Shown here: positions 22,900 to 32,775 of the stretch, piece after piece
Position numbering within the stretch: position 1 is the stretch's first letter
How the letters are laid out: each line of letters begins with the position of its first letter
Program-made: the position numbers and the translations under genes
From: Metellina segmentata
Taxonomy: Eukaryota > Arthropoda > Arachnida > Araneae > Tetragnathidae
Direction of reading: 5' to 3'
Assembly (NCBI GenBank): GCA_947359465.1
Contig: OX375878.1
Location: 89,936,377-90,000,376, forward strand
DNA: 64,000 nucleotides
The notes under the pieces: model-generated
What the model was told of the DNA's origin: nothing
Seen by the model: the letters and a program-made list of their open reading frames with translations, nothing else
The model's database searches: none

Positions 22900-23100
22900 C
22901 CATCCAGCCGACCATAGTGTTTATAAGGGCGGGGATATGTTAAATCTCACTTGACTGAAGTTTGCAGGGTGGGGTGACCTCGTTGTCTGACTGTGGCTCA
23001 AAATTTAGAGGTATTGTCGTCAAATATTTTGATTCGGGATTAATCCTAGACCGTCACCAATAGCCCGGTGGGTTGCTTCGGTGTGACTTACGTTGAACAG
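22900..23100 (+). mobile_element. Old SINE fragment
   Basis: CTGACTGTGGCTCAAAATTT followed by GACCGTCACCAATAGCCCGG and a GTTGCTTCGGTGTGAC block match the SINE core in + orientation. Diverged, no target duplication seen. Confidence 0.6.
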
Positions 23101-23589
23101 TCTTCCTACCTTAAATTAAAATTTAGACAGATAAATACTGTCAGTCAAAATTATATAATGTCGTTGCATTCTTTGTATTCAATAATTTCACCAATGCATG
23201 CAACAAAGGACTATAACGTTCCATCAAAGCTGAATATTAGAAAGATCAAAACTCCACGCACTAAATGAACACCTACAATAGTAAACACCCAATTCCGCTT
23301 GCGACCAAACAGTTCATCACACTTTCGATTCGATTATATTACGATTAAAGGGATGCGATAACATCACCAGCCAGAATTCCATAAGTATCTCTGAATAAGA
23401 GGTATCCATTTCCTACGCAAAAATAAATTAATGCTTTTAATCAAAATTTTCTCTGATAAATCACATTTAATATCGGAAAAAAGTTATTTAGATTGTTTAT
23501 AGTAAGTGAGAAAGGCAATTTTCATCTATTCAAATGGAAAGAAATCTCACTCCACACTTTTGGGAAATGTTCACTGTAGAGTGGGTGTG

Positions 23590-23720
23590 CTAGCAAAGTT
23601 GTGATTTCTTTATCTGTAGTTCAAAATAGCTAGTTGTTGTACTAAAATCGTTTCCTTCACGATTGGTCCGAGTTCGCCAATAGCCGGTTGTATTGCTCCA
23701 GTTCTACGTAAATTATAACG
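23590..23720 (+). mobile_element. Old SINE fragment in the segmental array
   Basis: TAGTTCAAAATAGCTAGTTG, then CGCCAATAGCCGGTTGTATT and GCTCCAGTTCTACGTAAATT. It shares private changes (CTAGTTGTTGTACTA) with the fragment at 24.2 kb, so the two were copied together rather than inserted separately. Confidence 0.6.
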
Positions 23721-24119
23721 TATCTACCTTAAATTGAAATTTCGGCAGATTAACATCATCTCGAAAAATTATGCAATGTACCATCTCTTGGTTCTCAATA
23801 TTTCAACAATTGATGAAGCCCAAGACAATAACGTTTCATCAAACTGAATACAAGAAAGATTAAATGTTCATGCACGAACTGAACACTCATACACATAATA
23901 AACACCCAATCCCATTCACGACGAACAGTTCATCACAATAACGATTCCAATGGATTCCGATTAAAGGAATGCGTTAACATCACCGGCCAGAACTCCATCA
24001 GTACTTGAATACGAGCTATCCATTTCATTTGCAAAGCTAAATTAATATTTTCAATGAAAACTTTCGGGCAACTTACTTCTATTCCAAAATGAAAAGAAAT
24101 CTCTCTACATGCTGTTTTT

Positions 24120-24290
24120 AAATGTTTACTAGAGAGTGAGGTGCTACTTCAGGTGTTAATTTCCTCATCTGACCGTGGTTCAAAATTACTAGTTGTTGTA
24201 CTAGAATATTTACCTTCACTATTGGTACGAGTCTGATACCAAAAGCCGGCTGCGTTGCTCCAGTTCTACTTAAATTCAAATGCACCTACC
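24120..24290 (+). mobile_element. Old SINE fragment in the segmental array
   Basis: CTCATCTGACCGTGGTTCAA and CAAAAGCCGGCTGCGTTGCT are SINE core segments, with the same private CTAGTTGTTGTACTAGAAT stretch as the 23.6-kb copy. Confidence 0.65.
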
Positions 24291-24700
24291 TTAAATTGAA
24301 ATATTTTGGCTAATAAACATCACTACGAAAAATTATGCAATGTATCAGCTCTTGGTTCTCAATATTTCCATAATTGATGAAGCAAAAGACAATCACGTTT
24401 CATCAAACCGAATAGAAGAAAGATTAAAACTCCTCGCACGAAATGAACGCTCATACACATAATAAACACCCAATCCCATTCACGACGAACAGTTCATCAC
24501 AATATCGATTCCAATGGATTCCGAATAAAGGAATGCGATAACATCACCGGCCAGAACTCCATCAGTATTTGAATACGAGCTATCCGTTTCCTTCGCAAAA
24601 ATAAATTAGCACTTTCAATCAAAAGTTTCCCGGATAAATCACGATTAATATCGGAACGAAGTGAGTAATGGGAAGAAATCGCTCCTTCCCTCTCTTCACA

Positions 24701-25754
24701 GGGCCTTGGAAAATGAAGATTCCATCTGAGCTGGAAAAGGGAATAAAAAAAGTGGCGTGGCTTGAATCGGAATTTCGGGGCGATAAATTATCCGGGAGAA
24801 AAACGAGTTTCTTGATATTTCGGACTGGAACCTAGAATTTATTCAATTAGCAAGGAAACAATAAATTGCTCCCGGATGAAGAGTGTTCTGTGACTGCATA
24901 GTCGAGTTATCCGCAACTCCAATGAACCGAATTCTTCCATTTTCGTGAAAATGATATGATTTTCCACCGGTCTGTCTCTTCCTCTCTCAAACTTAATCGT
25001 ACAGAAACATTTAAAGTATTTGACCATTAATTTGTTTCCATATTATCGATCGTATCGATCCCGGTTCACATGTAGAACTGGAGTGACAAGGGAAGCACGT
25101 ATTCGAAACTTAGAACGTGGTCTTGCTAAAGAAAGCGATTTCGGTCTTAGGTGATACATTCGGTAATGAACATTTATATTGATTACCTGTAAGATATCTC
25201 CTTGACATGCTGCTGTTTTTATTGATTTATAATAAAATAAATCTTGAATAAAAACCCCAATACTATTTGGAAGCTAGTATTGCCCATCTGTAACATATTA
25301 GGATTGATTTTTTGGGTTTTATGCATACCCATGATGGATTATACGCATATCAGATTCCGTTGCATGTAAATTATGCAATTTATATGGAGAATGAAAACAA
25401 ATTGCTGACTGCGTTTCCTTCAATATAGCCCTAAATCACTTCATTGAAGTTTCTTATTAATTTAATTTATTGTTCTTAAATTAGCATAATATTAATATTA
25501 AGGAATTAAATATTTTGATTTAATTTTGTTCATGTACTTGCCAAATGCTTTAACAACTGTCTGTACTCTGTTAATTTTACGGTTCTTGAAAGTAATTTTG
25601 AAATATTTTATTGATTTACAACAATCTTGATCACGAATAAAATTAATATTTATTTGAAATTACGTCCCCTGAGTTTTGTATAGCTATAGCACATTTTGAT
25701 TTTATGTTTGCATGTGTAACCGTGACGAATAATCTATTGAAATTGGGAAGATTA
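24701..25754. other. Unassigned stretch
   Basis: 24.7-25.05 kb is less AT-rich and may be the non-repetitive continuation of the segment duplicated upstream. The rest is AT-rich. No gene recognised. Confidence 0.35.
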
Positions 25755-25756
25755 TA

Positions 25757-27470
25757 GGGTCAGGCGGGGCAATTGTAAACAATGTGTAATTGTAAACAAG
25801 CTATACAAGCAACCACGTGAAATTCCGAGAAACTAAAAAGTTGTGAAATATGAAAGCTGGCAACCCTGAGGATGTAATAAAGTGATCCCGTATTTCTTTC
25901 AATCACAACTGATAGCAATCTGATTAGTTGAAAATATTGTGACTGAAAAGTTTTGGTTTTGAAGTTGTTGTGTGTTGCACTTTCTGCTGCCCTCCATAAT
26001 ATATTGAAAAATATGTTGTTCAAATTCTTTTCTACGATCAGTTATGTTTCCATCGAACAGAACATCATCGATTTTTCGTTCTGGAAACTTTAATACACCT
26101 ACAGTTCAATGTTTAGAATTAGCCCATATTTTTCAAGGGACGGGGTAATTGTAAACATAACTTTGCCGATAGTTTCGTTCAATTTGGAAGGAAAACCAAA
26201 GTGTTTTTCCGTGTAATTTTGAATTTAATCATATTTAGTACGTTTGAATTCTGTTTAAATGCAATTTTTGTGTTCTTTGGGAGCAGAAAGACTGATTTAC
26301 TAAAACGTCACACATATGGTGAAGTTCTTACAACTGACCAAGTACTGCCACGCTGGAAAGAGGCGGAAGAGAAAAAGAACAAAAAGAAGCCGTGTGAGAA
26401 GAAAGAGAAAGATCCAGGAGTAAACAAGAAGCCAAGAAAGAAGAAAATGGAAAGGAAAGCAGACCTTGAGGACAGCGACGATGAGGAACTATTGAAAGAA
26501 TTTACTAACATTGACGGTGAAAAGTTTGAAGTTGTCCAAACATTCAAGCAAAATATAGAAGACTAGCTTGTAGGGGGAAGTTAAATATTTTGGAGCCATT
26601 CATGGAAGACATTGAAACGACTACGTTTCTGCTTGGAGGTGTTGAGTGGGGAAATAGAAAGAATACCCAGTTTTCGTATGTATAAAGGGTGGATGTCGTT
26701 TCAGAAGAGGAATTTGAGTTCACCGGACTCAAATGCATCGACTAAATTCGCTGTGGTTTAAAAAGACGAATTCTGTGTTACCAAAGACCATGTGAAAGCA
26801 CTCCACCTACTCCAACCTGTACCAAAGAAGGCCGTAAAGAAATTTTCCAATTTGAGGGCACTGTGAATGTGTAAGAAATGTAATGTTTTTTTATACCTGA
26901 ATTTGTATTTTTCCATTTTTAGTTTTGTTTTAAATTTTTTAATTTTCTGGGTTTTTTTACACTAAATACATTCTTTGTTCAGTAAATGTTCGAAATATTT
27001 TTTCTTATGTATTCCTGGAAGTTCACCTCATGATCAATGCAACTTTCAAGTGTCAATATATTTTGCTGGGGGTAAGAAGTAGGAATATTTGATCAATGTA
27101 AGGATCATAACGGGGTTATTGTAAACGTGGTATTAGAAGGGTAAAAATACCATTGGAGTTCCTTCTACTGCCATGACTACTGCTCATGCTGTCACTTGTT
27201 CAATGTTTAATACGAGGAAAATTGTTTACAATTACCCCTACTTTCAGGGGTAATATTTTTGGACAAAATTGTAAACACGTGGGGTGCTTGTCAACAACCG
27301 ATTATGGTGTTAAATTTATTTTCTGGAATCTTCGTACTGTTAAATATTAAAGTAGAATAGTGACAAGTTATTTAGTAGGGTGAACAATGTTTAATTACTT
27401 TATCAAGAGTTTGAAAATAGGGATTGAAAGTGAACATACAAATTATGTTTACAATTACTCCGCCTTAATC
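25757..27470 (+). mobile_element. pogo/Tigger-like deletion derivative with TA target
   Basis: TA lies at 25755-25756 and 27471-27472. The left end reads GGGTCAGGCGGGGCAATTGT and the complement of the right end reads GATTAAGGCGGAGTAATTGT, each followed by AAACA. The motif TTGTAAAC or its complement GTTTACAA recurs inside near both ends. The only coding content is the C-terminal part of a pogo/Tigger (CENP-B/jerky-like) transposase. Confidence 0.8.
26201..26875 (+). pseudogene. pogo/Tigger transposase C-terminal fragment
   Basis: An open frame to 26566 holds HTYGEVLTTDQVLPRWKEAE, then a lysine-rich run (KKNKKK, KKPRKKK) and an acidic patch DLEDSDDEELL. After a stop, other frames continue with LLGGVEWGNRKNTQFSY and near 26840 IFQFEGTVNV before a stop. 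The LT-x-DQVL segment, the charged linker and the final F-x-F tail resemble the C-terminal region of Tigger/jerky-like transposases. The HTH and DDE domains are not present. The first ~30 hydrophobic residues probably reflect upstream noncoding sequence. Confidence 0.55.
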
Positions 27471-28293
27471 TACAGGTTTATTTTAGTGACAAAAATGGGA
27501 AATACGTTAAATAATTTTTTCGTTTTAAAATACTAGCATCGTCTTAAGAGTAACAGTGCGATAGTCATTATTCATATGTGAATGTTTTTTTTCAACTTCT
27601 AGTAATTTGATAAAGTTAGTATCTTTCAAATGTTTTTAATATTTTTTTTTGTTTGATGTACATTAAAGTCAGACTCTCTTGTAATATTAATGGTAAATAA
27701 AGAACTGCTTACAAACTAATTCTTTAAAGAATGTTTAAAGGAATTTGGTATAAGTTTTTATGGTTCAAATACTTCGAAAAAATCGGTTTTTCTTTGTACT
27801 TAACAGCAATTTACGAATACCGTCAACACTAATTTTATTTCCTAGTTATTTATATATATTTTAAAATAAATATTTAAGTAAAATGAAAGTACGGAAAAGA
27901 AAACCGAAAGTAAACAGATTTTTCCCCAAAGAATAAACAAGTACCTTTTAAAAATTGTTAAAAAACTCACTATTTAGAGTACATTTCACGGCCATTTAGA
28001 TAGAGATTGTCTTTTGAATAGCATTTGTATCAAATTTAACAATAATTTTTAAATTGAATTTAATACCCTTTCTCATATTTTTATTATTTTTTTATTTTCT
28101 ACACAAAAAATTAAAATGTATCAGTGACTAAGTATAAAAAAAACCAATGACCATTTTGTATACTTTCGATTATTTTACACCTTATTTAGTAATTATTATT
28201 ATTTTTGATTTTGATGTAGCTAAGAAAAATAATTTTAAAAGTTTTGATTTTGTCGTAATGTATTGACTGGACATTGTAACATTTTTCTAATAT
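27471..28293. other. AT-rich unassigned stretch
   Basis: Poly-A and poly-T rich, no open frame above 60 codons and no terminal repeats recognised. Confidence 0.45.
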
Positions 28294-28862
28294 ACACTAT
28301 CCTATAATAATGGACCGGTTGCCAGAGTATTTTATAAAATATGACAACCTGTTTGGGGGTGTTTTTCGTGGCATGGTCTGGGACTTCTGCATGTTGTTCC
28401 TGGTAAATTGAACGCTAACCTCTACATGAACATTTTGGACAATCAGGTTCTTCCTACACTTTGGTAATTTTATGTAATGGACGAATGTTACTTCCAGGAC
28501 GACAACGCTTCATATCATATTACAAACTCTGTCAAGCAGTGGTATCAAGATATGGATGTAAAACGACCTCCTTGGCCTGCTCAGAGTCCCCACCTAAATC
28601 CCATAGAACATTTGTGGAGTAAGTTAAAGTGACGTTTACGGACCAGGGAACCACCTCCAAAATGTGCATGTGTTGACGACAATCTTGAAGCAGGAATGGA
28701 CACAAATACCCATAGCTGTAAATCAAAACCTTGTTGAAAGTATGCCCAGAAGGGTTGCTGGCGTAATTGCAGCAAGTGGGGACCATCCCCTTATTAAAGC
28801 ATATATTTTTTCACTAATACCATCACATCTTGCTGCCCGGTCCATTCTTGTAGAGGTAGTGT
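28294..28862 (+). mobile_element. Tc1-like deletion derivative
   Basis: Left ACACTATCC ... AATGGACCGG and the complement of the right edge, ACACTACCT ... AATGGACCGG, form about 25-35 bp imperfect TIRs. The internal coding remnant begins mid-transposase, so the DNA-binding half is deleted. Present length about 570 bp against roughly 1.3-1.6 kb for intact Tc1 elements. Confidence 0.8.
28360..28810 (+). pseudogene. Tc1-like transposase C-terminal half
   Basis: The readable frame gives [19 protein letters not shown], then after a stop MDECYFQDDNASYHITNSVK, containing the second catalytic Asp (QDDNA). It continues with PPWPAQSPHLNPIEHLWSKL, containing the final Glu (NPIE); the usual SPDLNPIE has His for Asp. 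Another stop follows, and a +1 slip leads into SMPRRVAGVIAASGDHPL, the usual end of Tc1 transposases. It is dead: two stops, at least one frameshift and no N-terminus. Confidence 0.8.
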
Positions 28863-29083
28863 TCCGTCCATCACATTAAATAAATTTGTGAACGTAACTA
28901 AAAATTAACAAATTTATATGAACATAGGCCCTTTATTTCCAAATTTAAATGATTCTGTATGAAATTATGTTCAGTTTATCTAAGAAACTTAAATTAAGGG
29001 ACAGTGCACTTTCCGAATCACCAAAATAGATTGTTAATATCAGCGTTAAGCATTAACTGATACCGAATTCTGAGGTTAGAGAA

Positions 29084-29405
29084 TGGTAATGGTAATTTTT
29101 AGTTAACGTCGCGTACTAGAGCAACACAACGGGCTATTGACGACGGTCCGGGTTCAGTCCCTTAAGGGAAAGATCCGAGGACAGCACCTCGTAATTTTGA
29201 ACCACGGTCAGATGACGAAGCAACACCTGAGCTGGCACCCCACTCCAAACTTCCACGCCAACCCAACGTGAGGACTTTCGGCCACGACAGATTTAAGGTG
29301 CTCCAGCCGCCTCTACACCATACGTTTACAAACATCCATGCCCGGACCCGGATTCGAACCAGGAACCTTCCGATCTAGAGGCTAACACCTTAACCACTAT
29401 ACCGG
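29084..29405 (-). mobile_element. Full-length tRNA-headed SINE (TACCAT-tail type)
   Basis: About 322 bp on the minus strand. The head has a tRNA-like A box (TATAGTGGTTAAGG) and an exact B box GGTTCGAATCC, the RNA polymerase III internal promoter. A central block follows, and the element ends in a TTACCATTACCA simple tail. A perfect 15-bp target duplication, TCTGAGGTTAGAGAA, lies at 29069-29083 and 29406-29420. The A box resembles tRNA-Asp/Glu. This is the best reference copy in the window for this tail type. Confidence 0.92.
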
Positions 29406-29639
29406 TCTGAGGTTAGAGAAACAATTTATCAATTACTATAATTTTTGACGGAGTTATATGAACAATAATGAGTAACATACAGTTAATACATGTAGTATAC
29501 AGTGAGTGTGTTGCAAAAATAACGTTTTTCTTTAATTGATGTATTTTAATTCTTCTTATTTCAAAAAGATCCCTTTGTGTCTGGTTACAATTGATCTCTG
29601 TGAAACGTATTTCAGATAAATATTCAAATCTGCTCAATT

Positions 29640-29800
29640 TACCATTGTGTAAATGAGGAATTCGTTATTCTGTGTCCTCATCCGACCTTGGTTCAAAATT
29701 ATGTGGTGTTGCCCTCGAATCTTTCCCTTCTTGGGTTGATCCCAGACCGTCACCAATAGCCCGTTGTGTTGCTCCAGTGTGACGTTAATTAAATAAAACA
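29640..29800 (+). mobile_element. Old SINE fragment
   Basis: CCTCATCCGACCTTGGTTCA, TCTTTCCCTTCTTGGGTTGA and CACCAATAGCCCGTTGTGTT are SINE core blocks in + orientation with a TTACCATCAC tail. Headless. Lies 220 bp from the full-length copy. Confidence 0.7.
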
Positions 29801-29857
29801 TAAATTACCATCACTCAGTCAAATTTTTTAAATTTTGGTTTAAAGTATTGATTAACA

Positions 29858-30120
29858 GCCGACCAACCGGTATAGTGGTTAAGGTGTTAGCCTCTAGATC
29901 GGACGGTCCCCGGTTCGAATCCGGGTTCGGGCATGGATGTTTGTAAGCGTATACCAGCTCAGGTGTTGCTTCGTTATCTGAACATGGTTCAAAATTACGA
30001 AGTATAAATTGTTAGGGACAATGATGGTCCTCCCACTGGGTGCTTCTTCACAAGTGGCCATCACTTCCGACCTTGTAGTGGCCAATGACTTAGGTCAAAT
30101 GTGCCCGCCATTAGAAAAAA
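29858..30120 (+). mobile_element. tRNA-headed SINE, poly-A tail type, 16-bp target duplication
   Basis: It begins GCCGACCAACCGGTATAGTG with the same A box and B box as the 29.1-kb SINE. It shares the central CAGCTCAGGTGTTGCTTCGT block, then switches to a different 3' part (ATGATGGTCCTCCCACTGGG ... GTGCCCGCCATTAG) ending in poly-A. AAAGTATTGATTAACA is duplicated exactly at 29842-29857 and 30121-30136. The minus-strand 63-codon open frame is inside the SINE and is not a gene. Confidence 0.93.
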
Positions 30121-30136
30121 AAAGTATTGATTAACA

Positions 30137-30886
30137 TATACTGTTTTTGCAAAAATTTGGATGTTAAAGAACAAAATTATTTTTTGTTTAACAATTAAGT
30201 AATACGCTACCAAATGGAATTAATTTGGGTTATATGTATAAAAGCTTGTATTAAAAGTTCAAGTACCCTTTAAATAACCGATGCTGTTTAATATGAGAAC
30301 CATTTTTTATCAAGCTAAATACTATAGTTGTGTGAAAGTAGTGTTTCTGAGGCTGTATCCTGTTATTATTCCAACGTGATATTACGACTTGTTTTCATAC
30401 GCGAATTCAGCAATTAGCCATATTAAGTCCAAAGACTGAATTCCAAATTGATAATGATATATGATTGCTCGACCTATTAAATTTAACATCATATGTAGCT
30501 TTAGTGATGAAAAACAGATTTTAAGATAAACCCACCATTTATATAGTAATAATATCATTGGGCACAAACCAAACCGTCTGTGAACACTTATACTAAAAAT
30601 CCTTCGCATGAAAGGAATACGATTCAATAGATCTTTACTATATTTCATAAGTTATTCGATTTTATCCATTGTTTCTTTGAATAGTATTAAAATGTTTTCC
30701 AGTTTTTTTGTTAAATTAAGTTTATTTTACAAAATTGGAATTTAAATTTGTAAGAATCAATTAAATTTTATACAAAATCACGGTTTGAAAAAATTTTAAC
30801 ATGTGTAGCTTGTAAAACATAGTACATATTAGGTTATTTCTCGTTAACTTTTCTATGATGGGATTTTGTGTTTTTGATTTTTTTTT
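30137..30886. other. AT-rich unassigned stretch
   Basis: One 88-codon minus-strand frame (30382-30648) with a few hydrophobic runs but no recognised motif. Confidence 0.35.
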
Positions 30887-30992
30887 TGATTTTGTAAAAA
30901 GTGGAGCACAGTTAAGGAATCATCCGAATGAAATGAAATTTGCAGCAAATGTCAATTATAGGATGTTATTGAAAGTAGTAAAGTTTCAAAGC

Positions 30993-31010
30993 CACCACGC
31001 ATGCGTGGTG
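30993..31010. repeat. 18-bp perfect palindrome in the Tc1 leader
   Basis: CACCACGCATGCGTGGTG is its own reverse complement and lies between the left TIR and the transposase start. Confidence 0.85.
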
Positions 31011-31123
31011 TGAGCAGCGCTCTCTGAACTGATGCTAAAAGCGAATAAATAGAGGGCTGTAGCGGGACGTTGAAAATAGTTCGTGGTTACTTTTTAGTGG
31101 CGAACGTTTAATGAGACCTAAGT

Positions 31124-32152
31124 ATGCCTCCACGACGACATTGTGTGAAATTGCAACAACTTACGGGTATCATCGGCCTTCGTGGAGGAGGATTTTTCTA
31201 TCGCACAATAGCAGCTCGTGTGCAGCTTAACAGTTCCACAGTGATGCGAGTTTAGAAGCAGTGGACCGAGGAGCAAAGGGAAAGTCGAAAAACTAGGAGT
31301 GGACGACGGAAGGTGACGTCAGCGCGCGATGATAGACACCTAGTTTACATGGCGGTGAATGACCGTACAGCTTCCTAAAGGCAGTTGGCAGCACTTTGGT
31401 CTACTGCTACAGGTGTACTAATGTCGGCTTCGTCAATTCGCCGACGTCTACTGCACCGTGGACTGCATGCAAGTATTCCTTTATAAAGGATCCCCCTTAC
31501 GCCAAACCATCGACGACTGCGTCTGCAATGGGCTCATGAGCACAGTGCCTGGCGTGCTGATTGGCAACAAGTTGTCTTTTCTGACGAATCCCGCTTGAAT
31601 TTGTAGAACCATGATAGCCGCATTTAAGTTAGACGCTATGCTGGTGAACGCTGCCTTCTAGATTGGGTTATCGAACGTCATAGTGGCCGAACACCCGGAG
31701 TTATGGTTTGGGGTGCGATTTCGTAGCATGGACGATCTCAGCTGCTACGAATTGAGGGTAATCTGAATAGCAACAGGTACGTCTGTGCAGTGCTAGAACC
31801 CGAAGTCGTTCCATTCCTTCAACAAGGCATACCTGGAGTTATCTTGCAACAGGATAATGCACGCCCACATGTTCCAAGAAATGTTCGAGACTTCTTTTCA
31901 GCCCAACGCATGAAACTTCTTCCTTGGCATGCTTATTCGCCGGATAAGTCGCCTTTTGAGCACGTGTGGGATTTGGTTGGTCGGCGTCTCGCTCGTGATC
32001 CGCGTCCTATAGCTTCAAAAGACGAACTTTGGGTGCGCATACAAACAATATGGAATTCGCTTCCACAAGCAGACATTCATCGTCTGTTTCACGCCATGCC
32101 ACGTCGTATAGCAGCACTTATTGCAGCGCGTGGTGGCTGCACCAAATACTGA
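31124..32152 (+). pseudogene. Tc1-like transposase, 343-codon frame with six stops, no indels
   Basis: Encodes a DDE transposase of the Tc1 group that would cut and paste its element in the nucleus. From ATG at 31124 one frame runs to TGA at 32150-32152. An HTH-rich N-terminus begins MPPRRHCVKLQQL. The catalytic triad context reads VVFSDESRLNL (first Asp), GVILQQDNARPH (second Asp) and SPDKSPFEHVWD (Glu). The C-terminus is MPRRIAALIAARGG. Length matches intact Tc1 transposases (about 340 residues). Six in-frame stops (near 31253, 31376, 31484, 31604, 31625 and 31724) and no frameshift show decay by substitution only. The last 120 codons are uninterrupted. Confidence 0.92.
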
Positions 32153-32524
32153 TTTCAAACACTAATTATTGTTTTTTTTTTCTTTGAAAATTTGCTCATT
32201 TATTTGTTCTAATACAAGTCGTTTGTGTATTAAATTTCATTTACTTCTGATGACTCCTTCATGGTGTTGCATTTTTTTACAAACATCTATATATATATAT
32301 ATATATATAACAATTGGGTAACAAAATTAATGTAATCTTAGGAATCCCTATATTTTAAATAAAATAACATGATTTATTATAAATTTACAAACGGATATGG
32401 TTTAATTATCAATACATTTTCATAAACTTTAACACTTAACCATACTTTGACCGCGATCAATAATTGATAGCTGTCAAATGGTTCTCTAAAAAATATTGTT
32501 GTTAGGCAATTAATTAAAGTCTCA

Positions 32525-32775
32525 TAAAAGAAGTATAACGTTCTATTGACAACGGTCCGTTATCAACACACAAGCTAAAGCTCTTAGGGCAACATCACTT
32601 AATTTTGAGCCACTTTCAGAGGACGAGTTCAAAACCTGAGCTGGCACCCCACTCTACAAATTTCCATTTGAACATATACCATCACGCATTATCATTAACA
32701 TTAACATGCGCCATCCCCCTGTATACGACGTTATTTCATTAGACTTCGTTTCAAACTCGTAACACTTCGTTTACT
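32525..32775 (-). mobile_element. Old SINE copy
   Basis: TATTGACAACGGTCCGTTAT, CAGAGGACGAGTTCAAAACC and TGAGCTGGCACCCCACTC match the SINE in minus orientation. Heavily diverged. Confidence 0.6.

Larger units (their letters stand above)
20100..24700 (+). repeat. Five diverged copies of one segment, interleaved with SINE pieces
   Basis: The anchor resembling GGCCAGAACTCCATCAGTAT, then GAATACGAGCTATCC and a CTTTCAATCAAAA block, appears at 20277, 22472, 23369, 23980 and 24551. It is usually preceded by CCCATTC-CGA-AACAGTTCATCACA-TATCGATTCCAATGGATTCC. Spacings are about 2195, 897, 611 and 571 bp. SINE remnants sit in the gaps (20.55-20.96, 22.9-23.1, 23.59-23.72, 24.12-24.29 kb). The repeating unit therefore probably included a SINE before it was duplicated. 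Confidence 0.8.
30887..32288 (+). mobile_element. Tc1-like transposon, near full length
   Basis: The left end TTTTGTAAAAAGTGGAGCAC and the complement of the right end TTTGTAAAAAAATGCAACAC, both running on through GGA-TCATC-GAA, form TIRs of about 50 bp. Length is about 1.4 kb. The right end abuts a (TA)n tract at 32288-32311, which fits a TA target, but the left TA is not intact. The transposase frame fills the centre. Confidence 0.85.

Noticed and set aside
29858..29935. Possible functional tRNA gene
   Set aside because: A and B boxes are present, but the sequence continues into a SINE body with poly-A and a target duplication, so it is a SINE head.
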